Source: an uncultured Ruminococcus sp. (lineage in GTDB: Bacteria; Bacillota; Clostridia; Oscillospirales; Acutalibacteraceae). From it: a DNA stretch of 35,464 nt. Of this stretch, positions 16,627 to 24,446 are shown piece after piece; position 1 is the first letter of the stretch; every line of letters begins with the position of its first letter. A program made the position numbers and the translations under genes. The stretch spans positions 6,543-42,006 of the forward strand of contig CAJOFK010000010.1 in assembly GCA_905234015.1 (NCBI GenBank), given 5' to 3'. The notes below the pieces were generated by a model. It had not been told where the DNA came from and made no database searches. It saw only the letters and a program-made list of their open reading frames with translations.

Positions 16627-17562
16627 ATGGAATTAAACGGACTTAAAAAACTGAATAAAACCTCGAGCGGACTGGGGTTTTATATATTTTCCGCGATTAT
16701 AGTTTTAAATATTCTCGCTATAGCCGGTGTAATATTTTCAACCTTTGTTGCGTCAAACTTCGATAAAACCACCGAGCTGCTGCTCGACATAGTAGTATCG
16801 CTGATGAGCTTTTTTATCGTAGGTCTTTTTTACTGTTTAATATCTAATACTCATTTATCCGAGATTCTTCCCGTAAACCGCGTTAAGCCCGGGCTCACCG
16901 TAAAGCTCGTTTTTATAGCTACGGCTGTTGCTTTTGTTGCGGATTTTATGACCGAGTTAATTCTCAACGCATTTTCATTAATTGGAATAGAAAGCAATTT
17001 CGATATTGATTACACCGCAACAACTCCGATTGACAGCGTTCTTTTCTTCATAGCTGTAGGAGTAGTTCCGGCTTTAGGCGAAGAATTCGCATTCAGGGGC
17101 ATTATACTCCAAAAACTCAGGAAATACGGCGACGGCTTCGCAATATTAACATCTGCGCTTCTTTTCGGTTTAATGCACGGAAATTTAGTTCAGATTCCTT
17201 TTACTTTCGTAACAGGACTTGCGCTCGGATTTATTACGGTTAAATCAAATTCTATTATCCCGGCTGTTATTACTCATTTCTGCATTAACTCCACCAGCGT
17301 GCTGGTTTCGATAATCGAGGATAATAACTTAATCAGCACTCAGATTGTTGATATCGCTTATCTCGCATTTATTGTTGCGGTGTTTATCGGCGCCGTTATC
17401 TCGGTAATCAGCCTTTCCAAAGATAAAAACTTCTTTTCTGTTGAAAAGAATAATAATTATCCGCTTAAGGAAAAAATCAAATCCACCTTCTTATCGGTCG
17501 GAATAATAATGACATTAATAGTAGTAGTGTTAGAAGTAATACTTTCAATCAGTATATTATGA
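16627..17562 (+). CDS. CPBP family intramembrane glutamic protease
   Basis: This polytopic membrane protein of 311 residues has about eight hydrophobic segments. The CPBP (Abi/CAAX protease) motifs are EEFAFRG (E152, E153, R157), FGLMHGN with H184, and the distal THFCIN (H217, N221). These match the Rce1-like catalytic set that processes membrane-embedded peptides or acts in bacteriocin immunity. The substrate is unknown. The Shine-Dalgarno (AAAGGA) is about 12 bases from the ATG, which is rather far, so the start is less certain than the domain. Its stop overlaps the tadA ATG by four bases. Confidence 0.9.
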   Translation: MELNGLKKLNKTSSGLGFYIFSAIIVLNILAIAGVIFSTFVASNFDKTTELLLDIVVSLMSFFIVGLFYCLISNTHLSEILPVNRVKPGLTVKLVFIATAVAFVADFMTELILNAFSLIGIESNFDIDYTATTPIDSVLFFIAVGVVPALGEEFAFRGIILQKLRKYGDGFAILTSALLFGLMHGNLVQIPFTFVTGLALGFITVKSNSIIPAVITHFCINSTSVLVSIIEDNNLISTQIVDIAYLAFIVAVFIGAVISVISLSKDKNFFSVEKNNNYPLKEKIKSTFLSVGIIMTLIVVVLEVILSISIL

Positions 17563-18011
17563 ACAGCGAATTATTTATGAAGGAAGCCTTAAAGCAGGCG
17601 GAGCTTGCTTTTGAGCTCGGAGAGGTTCCGATAGGAGCCGTTGTAACTAAAGGCGATGAAATAATTTCAAAAGCATATAACCGCCGCGAAACGGGCAAAA
17701 ACGCTCTTCTTCACGCGGAAACCGAGGCAATTTATAAAGCGTGCGAAAAGCTCGGCGGATGGAGATTATGGGAATGTTCGCTGTATGTAACCTTAGAGCC
17801 GTGTCCGATGTGCGCAGGAGCTATTATTAACGCAAGAATCCCGAAGGTATACTTCGGCGCTTACGATATAAAAAACGGCGCCTGCGGCTCCTACGTTAAT
17901 CTTATGAATATGGAAAACAACTTCCGTCCCGAAATAACGGGCGGCATACTCGAGGATGAGTGTCAGAATTTAATAAAAGAGTTTTTCGTTAAACTAAGGA
18001 ACAGCCGATAA
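17559..18011 (+). CDS. tadA: tRNA-specific adenosine deaminase TadA
   Basis: TadA deaminates adenosine 34 to inosine in tRNA-Arg(ACG). The cytidine-deaminase-type zinc site is complete: H52-A-E54 in LLHAETEAI, and P81-C82-x-x-C85 in EPCPMCAGAI. The 150-residue length is standard. It begins inside the CPBP protease stop codon (ATGA), and a terminator hairpin starts within its last codons. Confidence 0.96.
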   Translation: MNSELFMKEALKQAELAFELGEVPIGAVVTKGDEIISKAYNRRETGKNALLHAETEAIYKACEKLGGWRLWECSLYVTLEPCPMCAGAIINARIPKVYFGAYDIKNGACGSYVNLMNMENNFRPEITGGILEDECQNLIKEFFVKLRNSR

Positions 18012-18029
18012 TTTACCGGCTGTTCTTTC
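17999..18029 (+). terminator. Intrinsic terminator after tadA
   Basis: GAACAGCCG pairs with CGGCTGTTC (9 bp, nine-base loop) and is followed by TTTC. The left arm includes the tadA stop region. Confidence 0.7.
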
Positions 18030-18050
18030 ATTATATAAATATTTAATATA

Positions 18051-19394
18051 TTAATTTAGCTCTCTGTATATCTCAAACGCTTTTATCTTAAGAGAGATAG
18101 TATCGTTTTCAATCGTCTCGTCAATAACGTTATCAAGCAGCGCTTCGAGAATAACACCGATTGTTTTTCCGTCGTTTATTCCGAGATGAATCAAATCCGA
18201 ACCGTTTATGTTCAAATCTTTTATCTTATAACATTCGCCGTCTTTAAGAATTCTTTCGAAGGAATATTCCGCAAGACTGAGGTTTTTAAGCTTTGCTTCC
18301 CTCATGTACTTTGACTGAGCAAGTATATCCGCCCTCTGCACTTTCATAAGGCGTCTGAAATTCTCCTCGCCTATCTTATTAAGAACGTGCTTAATCTGCT
18401 TTTTGCTGTCGGAAAATCTGACGTCGTGGAACTCAATCAGCGTGGTGACGTCCTCGATAAACTTCGTCGGATATTTAAGCCTTTGAAGCGCGGTTTTAGC
18501 AAGCACGGCGCCGAAATGATTATGCCCCTTAAAATGGTCGATTCCCTTCTTATCGGTTCTCAGCGCCAGCGGCTTGCCGATATCATGAAGCAACATAACC
18601 ATTCTTAAAAGCTTATCGGGCTCGATATTTGAAACGGAAGCCGTAATATGCCGCCATACCGTTTTATTATGATGAGGCGTATTCTGAGCAAAATCGAAGG
18701 TAGCGACAAGCTCAGGAATAAGTACCGCGATAACGTCCTTATATCTTCTTAAAATAAAGCTAACGTTCTTACCGCATAAAATGCCGTTAAGCTCCGAAGC
18801 AATCCTCTCCATAGAGATATTGTTTAATAGCTTTTTATTTCTCAGGATTGAAACGGAAGTGTTTCCCTCAATACTGAAATTATATACCGACGCAAATCTT
18901 AAGCCGCGCAGTATTCTCAGCGCGTCCTCGTTAAATCTTATATCCGGGTCGCCTACGCACCTGAGCGCCATATATTTAAGGTCGAGCTCGCCCTTAAACG
19001 GGTCGACAAGCCCTCTCTCCTCATTGTATGCCATTGCATTAACGGTAAAATCGCGCCGTGATAAATCCTCAACAATATCCTCGGTAAACATAACCGAGCC
19101 GGGATGACGGTTATCGTCATATTTTCCGTCAATCCTGTAGGTCGTAACCTCGTATACCTTTTTGTTGACAACTACGCCGATAGTGCCGTGCTTTTCGCCG
19201 ATTGTAATAAGGTGATACGGCTTAAAGCACTCCTTAATCTTATCGGGAGTCGCGGAGGTGGTGATATCCCAATCCTTAGGCTCAACCCCTAAAACAGCGT
19301 CACGAACACATCCGCCTACAACATAAGCGTCATAGCCGTTTTTCTTAAGCGTATTCAGAACAGTTTTTACTTCGTCGGGGAGTTTGATGGTCAT
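18051..19394 (-). CDS. cca: CCA-adding tRNA nucleotidyltransferase with HD domain
   Basis: This class II CCA-adding enzyme builds or repairs the tRNA 3' CCA end. The polymerase site is VVGGCVRDAVLG with DWD at residues 41-43. The RRDFTVNAMAY and DPDIRFNEDALRILRGLRFA blocks follow. A C-terminal HD domain carries MLLHDIGKP and HNHFGA, as in cca proteins with phosphohydrolase activity. The ATG at 19394 gives 447 residues, with GGTGAAG as ribosome site. A TTG four codons earlier (19406) is possible but would include that site. Confidence 0.95.
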   Translation of the reverse strand: MTIKLPDEVKTVLNTLKKNGYDAYVVGGCVRDAVLGVEPKDWDITTSATPDKIKECFKPYHLITIGEKHGTIGVVVNKKVYEVTTYRIDGKYDDNRHPGSVMFTEDIVEDLSRRDFTVNAMAYNEERGLVDPFKGELDLKYMALRCVGDPDIRFNEDALRILRGLRFASVYNFSIEGNTSVSILRNKKLLNNISMERIASELNGILCGKNVSFILRRYKDVIAVLIPELVATFDFAQNTPHHNKTVWRHITASVSNIEPDKLLRMVMLLHDIGKPLALRTDKKGIDHFKGHNHFGAVLAKTALQRLKYPTKFIEDVTTLIEFHDVRFSDSKKQIKHVLNKIGEENFRRLMKVQRADILAQSKYMREAKLKNLSLAEYSFERILKDGECYKIKDLNINGSDLIHLGINDGKTIGVILEALLDNVIDETIENDTISLKIKAFEIYRELN

Positions 19395-19411
19395 ATACTT
19401 CACCAAAAAGA

Positions 19412-19441
19412 ATTATAACATAAACCGCAAGGGATTTGCAA
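19412..19441 (-). promoter_or_regulatory. Possible cca promoter
   Basis: TTGCAA, an 18-base spacer and TATAAT with an extended TGT lie on the minus strand about 18 bases before the cca ATG. The implied leader is only about 11 bases. The -35 box lies in the loop side of the hairpin at 19429-19453. Confidence 0.5.
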
Positions 19442-19453
19442 CGCAAATCCCTT
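19429..19453. repeat. 11-bp hairpin between genes
   Basis: AAGGGATTTGC and GCAAATCCCTT are perfect inverted copies around a three-base loop, touching the stop of the small membrane protein gene. No T-run follows on either strand, so it may slow RNA decay or act as a weak terminator. Confidence 0.6.
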
Positions 19454-19865
19454 ATAAACTTTCAAGATATTTTCTTATAAGCTCGTCGTGCTCAAAAGAC
19501 AGCCTTTTAAGATAGACAATATAGAATATTTCCGCGGCAATAATAACTGACGGCATAATAATCCCGCCGTAACCGCCGAGGATAACCGCTGCGATTATAC
19601 TCTCAACAGCAACTGCAAATAATATAAGAAGTAAAACAATTACATAATTTGACGCTCTGAACTTACCCGAGATACCGTCTTTTGAAACAGTACCGTAAAA
19701 ACAGCGCGACATAAAAGCGGAATGCTTACCGAAATCGTCCTCGAGAAAAAGCTTTATTTTATTCTCCTTAATCTCTCCCGCAAGCCTTTTACCGCTCATA
19801 AGATACCTTTTATGAAGGTCGTTTTTTATAATATTTTCAGCGCCCTCGTTAACCTTGAAAAACAT
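19452..19865 (-). CDS. Small membrane protein of unknown function
   Basis: This 137-residue protein is not recognised. The first 70 residues are soluble and charged (LMSGKRLAGEIKENKIKLF, then FYGTVSKDGISGKFR). Two hydrophobic segments follow at about residues 74-94 and 100-118, and the tail is short and charged. The soluble half has an alternating beta-like pattern. It starts 15 bases after the P-type ATPase gene, with GGGAAGG before the ATG, so the two are probably co-transcribed and it could be an accessory subunit or regulator. That role is only inferred from position. Confidence 0.75.
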   Translation of the reverse strand: MFFKVNEGAENIIKNDLHKRYLMSGKRLAGEIKENKIKLFLEDDFGKHSAFMSRCFYGTVSKDGISGKFRASNYVIVLLLILFAVAVESIIAAVILGGYGGIIMPSVIIAAEIFYIVYLKRLSFEHDELIRKYLESL

Positions 19866-19880
19866 AGTATACCTTCCCTG

Positions 19881-22199
19881 TTAATTATCAACCTTATCTA
19901 TTCTGCAGCTGACTGTATAGAAAACATTATACAGTATAACAGATATTCCCGCAAGTATAATCGTAAGCCACAGCGCAAACGGGCATAGAGCCGTAATGTT
20001 AAAGAAGAATCCGAATACAAATATTCCGAGCAGCAGTCCGCCTCCCGTAACTATTACAAGCAGAGTTCTCAGTATATTAAAAGGTATCGAAAGCCTTACA
20101 ACCATCATAAAGCCCACAAGCGCGGTCAATACAACAGACATGGTCGATAACTCATCATACGAATAATTATGCATAAAGAGCACCAGCGTAAATACATCAA
20201 GCACAATAACCAGCGCCGCAGGCCATGCACGCATAATTACATTTTTAATAAATCGTCCCTGAATACGGTTATGGTTGGGCTGGAGAGCTAAAACGAATGA
20301 CGGAATACCGATAGTAAACGCGCTGATAAGAGAAAGCTGCAGCGGTCTGAACGGATAATTTGTGTTGATAAATACAAAAGCCAGCGCCAGTACAATTGAA
20401 TATAAGGTTTTAACAATAAACAGCGACGCGCTTCGCTGGATATTGTTTATAGAACGCCTGCCCTCGGCTACGACCTTAGGCATAGACGCGAAATTATCGT
20501 CAGCTAATACAAGCTGAGAGATATTCTTTGACGCGTCCGAGCCTGAGGCTACCGCGATACTGCAATCCGCTTCCTTTAACGCGAGAACGTCATTTACGCC
20601 GTCGCCGGTCATAGCTACGGTATGGCCGTTACTTTTTAGCGCTTCAACGAACTTTTTCTTCTGCTGAGGGGTTACGCGCCCGAATACGGTATAGTTTTCA
20701 ACAGCTTCTTTCAGGTTATCGTCGGTAATAGTAGAAGCGTCAATGCTGTTTTCGGAATTAATAATACCTACGGATTGAGCTATCCTGCGCACCGTTTTAT
20801 CGTTATCGCCGGAGATAACCTTAAGCTTAACGCCCTGCTCGTTAAAGTAGCGAATCGTTTTATCGGCGTTTTCTCTTATCTTATCCTTAATAATAACGAG
20901 AGCTAAGGGCTTGATATTATCGGGCAGCCCGTCGTTTTCCTTAAAGTCCCCGTCGCTTACGCCGACGCTTATCACTCTTAATGTATCGTCAATTTTTGAA
21001 ATCTCGTCAAATAATTCTTTATTAGAATTATTATAAATAAACTCAGCCGCGCCTGCAACATAGCTCTTATTATCCTCAAGCCTTGCGCCCGACCACTTTT
21101 TCTCTGACGAAAAATGAACTATTTTATCAGCTTTAAGCGTATTGCATTTTAAGTAATGATCTATCGCGCTCATCGTAGCGTTTTTGTCTATAAACGCTTC
21201 CGAAAGCGATTTAAGAGCTGTATCTATGCTTTCTTTATCACCGTTAAGATACTTAATCTCAACAACCTCGAGCTCGCCGGTTGTAATAGTACCGGTTTTA
21301 TCAAGGCATAAAACATCGACTCTCGCAAGCGTTTCAATACAGAAAAGCTGCTGAACAAGCACGTTCTTTCTCGATAAGCGTACTACGGAAACCGCAAGAA
21401 CGGTACTCGTAAGCAGAATCAAGCCCTCGGGAATCATACCGATAAGCGCGGCGACTGTGCTTACAACAGTATTTTCAAGGCTCATATGATTAAAGAAATA
21501 CTGGTTTATAAACAGCGCAATACCCATCGGGAAAATCGCTATAGAACAGAATCTGATAATCCTGTTGAGCGTAAACATAATTTCCGAATTTATCTTTTTA
21601 TGATATGTAGCCTCCTGCTGAAGCTTGGAAGCATAGCTTTCGCCGCCGACCTTTTCAACCTTAGCGTAAACCATTCCCGAGGAAATAAAGCTGCCGGATA
21701 AAAGCTTACCTCCCTCGGCTTTTTCAATCCTGTCGCTTTCTCCGGTCAAAAGACTTTCGTTAGCATAGCAATCGCCCTCGATTATCACGCAGTCGCAGGG
21801 TATCTGCGCGCCCGACTTCAGGATTATGATATCGTCCTTAACTATTTCCTCAACCGAGATATTAATAATCTCGCCGTTTCTTACGACATCTATATTACTG
21901 GTCACTACAATAGAAAGCCTGTCTATTGCTTTTTTGGAACGAATTTCCTGAACTATACCGATTACGGTATTACATAAAACAACTCCCATAAAAAGCATAT
22001 TTTTATAAGAGCCGACAAGCAGCAGGAGAACCATCAAAAACAAATTAAGGAAATTAAACAGAGTAAGAGTATTTTCAAGAATAATTTTCTTTATTGTTTT
22101 TGAGCGTGAAGCGGCGTTCCTGTTGATATGCCCTTCTTCTATTCGCTTTTTAACTTCGCTGTCGGAAAGCGAAAGCTTTTTTACTTTTTCACTTAACAT
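19881..22199 (-). CDS. CtpE/Exp7-like cation-transporting P-type ATPase
   Basis: This 772-residue P-type ATPase pumps cations across the membrane. The actuator loop has LLTGES (TGES at 152-155). The M4 motif is IPEGL (256-260). The phosphorylation site is D300 in DKTGTITTG, and the hinge is MTGDGVNDVLALKEAD. The PEGL motif and the absence of N-terminal metal-binding domains or CPx place it with alkali/alkaline-earth-type pumps. Its style matches the CtpE/Exp7 group, for which calcium uptake has been reported, so calcium is the best guess. AAGGGG precedes the ATG. It is divergent from spoIVB and heads a pair with the 137-residue membrane protein. Confidence 0.92.
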   Translation of the reverse strand: MLSEKVKKLSLSDSEVKKRIEEGHINRNAASRSKTIKKIILENTLTLFNFLNLFLMVLLLLVGSYKNMLFMGVVLCNTVIGIVQEIRSKKAIDRLSIVVTSNIDVVRNGEIINISVEEIVKDDIIILKSGAQIPCDCVIIEGDCYANESLLTGESDRIEKAEGGKLLSGSFISSGMVYAKVEKVGGESYASKLQQEATYHKKINSEIMFTLNRIIRFCSIAIFPMGIALFINQYFFNHMSLENTVVSTVAALIGMIPEGLILLTSTVLAVSVVRLSRKNVLVQQLFCIETLARVDVLCLDKTGTITTGELEVVEIKYLNGDKESIDTALKSLSEAFIDKNATMSAIDHYLKCNTLKADKIVHFSSEKKWSGARLEDNKSYVAGAAEFIYNNSNKELFDEISKIDDTLRVISVGVSDGDFKENDGLPDNIKPLALVIIKDKIRENADKTIRYFNEQGVKLKVISGDNDKTVRRIAQSVGIINSENSIDASTITDDNLKEAVENYTVFGRVTPQQKKKFVEALKSNGHTVAMTGDGVNDVLALKEADCSIAVASGSDASKNISQLVLADDNFASMPKVVAEGRRSINNIQRSASLFIVKTLYSIVLALAFVFINTNYPFRPLQLSLISAFTIGIPSFVLALQPNHNRIQGRFIKNVIMRAWPAALVIVLDVFTLVLFMHNYSYDELSTMSVVLTALVGFMMVVRLSIPFNILRTLLVIVTGGGLLLGIFVFGFFFNITALCPFALWLTIILAGISVILYNVFYTVSCRIDKVDN

Positions 22200-22349
22200 A
22201 TTTACCCCTTGAAAATATCGGAAAAACTATGCTTTTAATCGCATAAATGATAATATTCTTAACAATATATTTCTTCAGATTTTTATTACCATCATATTAT
22301 ACACTATATTTTCAAAAAATAATAGAGCAAATTGAAAGGAGGTGAAAAA

Positions 22350-23348
22350 ATGTTTAAAAAAATAAAAATAAGAATTATGCCGACAATTCTTGTTATTATT
22401 TTTTCCTTATCAATCTGTATAATACCTGCCGAGGCAAAAACGCAATCGGTAATTATTGGCGGAGAGTCTTTCGGACTGAAGCTTTATTGCAAGGGAGTTA
22501 TGGTAACTAAATTTGAAAGCTTTATATCGAAGGGCGAAAAAGTATGCCCCGCTAAGGACGCAGGAATCCGCATAAACGATATAATACTGAGCGTAAACAA
22601 TATTAATGTAAAAAGCAATGAACAGCTTGAAAGGCGAATAGAAGCCTTTAACGAAGTTCCGCTTATAATAAAACTCAGCCGCAACGGAGATTTAATCAAG
22701 CTGAATATTACGCCGAAACGAAACTCTAAAGGAAAATACCGGCTCGGAATCTGGGTTAGGGACAGCTGCGCCGGAATCGGAACAATCTCCTACTACAATC
22801 CGGAAAAAGGTATTTACGGAGCCTTAGGACACGGAATCTGTGACAGCGATACCGGAGGAATTATGCCGAGTAAAAAAGGCGAAATATTAAAAGCAAATAT
22901 AACGAGCGTAAAAAAATCCGAAAATAATAATATAGGAACCTTAAACGGATATTTTACCGATAATACAATCGGAAATATAATCACCAATACGCCGATAGGT
23001 ATTTACGGAGAATTAAAAACTCAGGCCGATAAGAAGAAGCTTTATAAAACCGCTCAAAAGGAAGAAATAAAACCCGGCAGTGCAACGCTCATTACAACCG
23101 TAAAAGGAACAAAGCCTGAAAGCTATAGTGTAAGGATTAAGGAAATCTGCAATTTAAACAGAAATTCAAACAGAAATTTTGTAATTGAAGTAACCGATAA
23201 GCGGCTTATTAAAGCAACAGGCGGAATAGTTCAGGGTATGAGCGGAAGCCCGATTATTCAGGACGGTAAATTTATCGGAGCGCTGACTCATGTATTTGTT
23301 GATAATTGTAAAAACGGATACGCGATTTTCGCTGAAAATATGATGTGA
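22350..23348 (+). CDS. spoIVB: SpoIVB sporulation serine peptidase (S55)
   Basis: SpoIVB is secreted from the forespore and triggers pro-sigma-K processing in Bacillus. Residues 1-29 are an N-terminal membrane anchor or signal. A PDZ-like domain (KDAGIRINDIILSVNN) spans about 60-125. The S55 domain has H161 in GALGHG, D283 in EVTDKRL and S298 in QGMSGSP. The Asp-Ser spacing of 15 equals that of the Bacillus enzyme. At 332 residues it is shorter than the Bacillus protein. A strong AAAGGAGGTG precedes the ATG at 22350. It sits just upstream of spo0A, as in most spore formers, but recN, often the gene before it, is not here. Confidence 0.94.
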   Translation: MFKKIKIRIMPTILVIIFSLSICIIPAEAKTQSVIIGGESFGLKLYCKGVMVTKFESFISKGEKVCPAKDAGIRINDIILSVNNINVKSNEQLERRIEAFNEVPLIIKLSRNGDLIKLNITPKRNSKGKYRLGIWVRDSCAGIGTISYYNPEKGIYGALGHGICDSDTGGIMPSKKGEILKANITSVKKSENNNIGTLNGYFTDNTIGNIITNTPIGIYGELKTQADKKKLYKTAQKEEIKPGSATLITTVKGTKPESYSVRIKEICNLNRNSNRNFVIEVTDKRLIKATGGIVQGMSGSPIIQDGKFIGALTHVFVDNCKNGYAIFAENMM

Positions 23349-23354
23349 ATTTAA

Positions 23355-23374
23355 AGCCCGCCTTACGGCGGGTT
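23355..23374 (+). terminator. Weak terminator after spoIVB
   Basis: CCCGCC pairs with GGCGGG around TTAC, eight bases after the stop. No T-run follows, so it may be only a stability hairpin. Confidence 0.45.
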
Positions 23375-23382
23375 ACATAATA

Positions 23383-23402
23383 TGTCGATATATAGTGTCG
23401 AA
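23383..23402 (+). promoter_or_regulatory. Tandem 0A boxes upstream of spo0A
   Basis: TGTCGAA at 23396-23402 matches the Spo0A-binding consensus exactly, and TGTCGAT at 23383-23389 matches six of seven bases. They are 13 bases apart and about 100 bases upstream of the predicted spo0A -35 box, which suggests autoregulation. Confidence 0.65.
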
Positions 23403-23425
23403 TCATTTCACAAACCACTATATAT
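23388..23425. repeat. 10-bp inverted repeat around the 0A box
   Basis: ATATATAGTG (23388-23397) and CACTATATAT (23416-23425) are perfect inverted copies separated by 18 bases. The left arm overlaps the TGTCGAA box. It could be an operator or a non-canonical hairpin. Confidence 0.65.
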
Positions 23426-23499
23426 TGTATAATTTATTAGAATCAGCAAACCGTAAAAAATATTTTTTAATTATTTTTTAAAAAAGTTTTTGGAAACTA

Positions 23500-23528
23500 T
23501 TGCCAATTTTGACAATTTATGGTAGTAT
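23500..23528 (+). promoter_or_regulatory. Sigma-A type promoter of spo0A
   Basis: TTGCCA, a 17-base spacer and TAGTAT lie 35 bases before the ATG. No AGGA...GAAT sigma-H pattern was found in the gap. Confidence 0.6.
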
Positions 23529-23563
23529 TGATTCGTAAAATAAATCTTACGGAGGTAAAGAAA

Positions 23564-24331
23564 ATGAACGATAGTATTAAGCTGATTATAACAGAAGAAA
23601 AAACCGCAATTTCAGAAGATGATTTTAACGTCCTTTCGGAATACAACATCTCCCCTGTCTTTTGCTCAAAGGACGGCGAGGAACTTCTGTTAAAAATAGT
23701 CAGCGAGAAACCCGACGCGGTTATAATGGACCTTTTTATGACGAGGCTTGACGCACTCGGAGTTATGAGAGAAATAAGTAAAAGAGATTTAATTCAGCCC
23801 TTGGTGATAGTAGTGTCATCTTTTTCAAGCCCCGCGCTTGAACGCGAGATTATGAACGCCGGAGCCGGCTACTACGCGCTGAAGCCGTATAATATGGACG
23901 CGATTTGCGAGGATATTGTAACTCTTATAAAAAAGGGTAAGAATAAAGACAACTCTCCGAGGTACTTTGATTCATTCGGAATCGAGCTTAAGGTAACGGA
24001 AATTCTTCACGAAATCGGTGTACCTGCACATATAAAAGGATATAACTACTTAAGAGACTCAATTATTATGTCTATTGAAAATCCCGATATAATAAACGCA
24101 GTTACTAAGAAGCTGTATCCGGGAGTAGCTAAAAAGTATGAAACTACCTCGTCAAGAGTCGAGAGAGCTATCAGACACGCAATAGAGGTCGCGTGGGATC
24201 GCGGCGACGTTGAAATACTTAACTCGTACTTTGGCTATACTATTCACAACGGACGCGGAAAGCCCACAAACAGCGAGTTTATTGCTATGATTGCGGATAA
24301 GCTAAGACTTCAAATCAGAAACGCAAGTTAA
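23564..24331 (+). CDS. spo0A: Sporulation master regulator Spo0A
   Basis: This 255-residue response regulator controls entry into sporulation. The receiver domain (1-125) has the phospho-acceptor D56 in IMDLFM and K107 in ALKPY. The C-terminal Spo0A DNA-binding domain (about 140-250) is strongly conserved, including [36 protein letters not shown] and the tail block [14 protein letters not shown]. The receiver is unusual: the acidic pair is E11-E12 instead of Asp-Asp, and the MP and LDG residues after D56 read MT and LDA. GGAGG seven bases upstream fixes the ATG at 23564. It is preceded by spoIVB and followed by a strong terminator. Confidence 0.97.
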   Translation: MNDSIKLIITEEKTAISEDDFNVLSEYNISPVFCSKDGEELLLKIVSEKPDAVIMDLFMTRLDALGVMREISKRDLIQPLVIVVSSFSSPALEREIMNAGAGYYALKPYNMDAICEDIVTLIKKGKNKDNSPRYFDSFGIELKVTEILHEIGVPAHIKGYNYLRDSIIMSIENPDIINAVTKKLYPGVAKKYETTSSRVERAIRHAIEVAWDRGDVEILNSYFGYTIHNGRGKPTNSEFIAMIADKLRLQIRNAS

Positions 24332-24339
24332 TCTCCTTT

Positions 24340-24375
24340 AAAAGACTTGTCTGTTAATTCAGGCAGGTCTTTTTA
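24340..24375 (+). terminator. Intrinsic terminator after spo0A
   Basis: AAAGACTTGTCTG pairs with CAGGCAGGTCTTT (with G-T pairs) around TTAATT, running into a T-rich tail. Confidence 0.85.
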
Positions 24376-24387
24376 TTGTATTTTATA

Positions 24388-24416
24388 TTGACTTAGTTAT
24401 TATGCTATGATAAAAT
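24388..24416 (+). promoter_or_regulatory. Promoter of copA
   Basis: TTGACT, a 17-base spacer and TAAAAT lie 31 bases before the copA ATG. Confidence 0.78.
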
Positions 24417-24426
24417 TTTAACATAG
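24405..24426. promoter_or_regulatory. Palindromic operator over copA -10 box
   Basis: A 22-bp palindrome has outer arms CTATG and CATAG and a perfect TAAAATTTTA core. Only one symmetric position fails to pair. It covers the -10 box and the start site, a position where a copper-responsive repressor would act. Which regulator binds is unknown. Confidence 0.55.
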
Positions 24427-24446
24427 TAATTTTGTAGGTGTTTCTT

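Noticed and set aside
19429..19453. Calling the 11-bp hairpin a true intrinsic terminator
   Set aside because: No T-run follows on either strand, and it overlaps a plausible promoter for cca.
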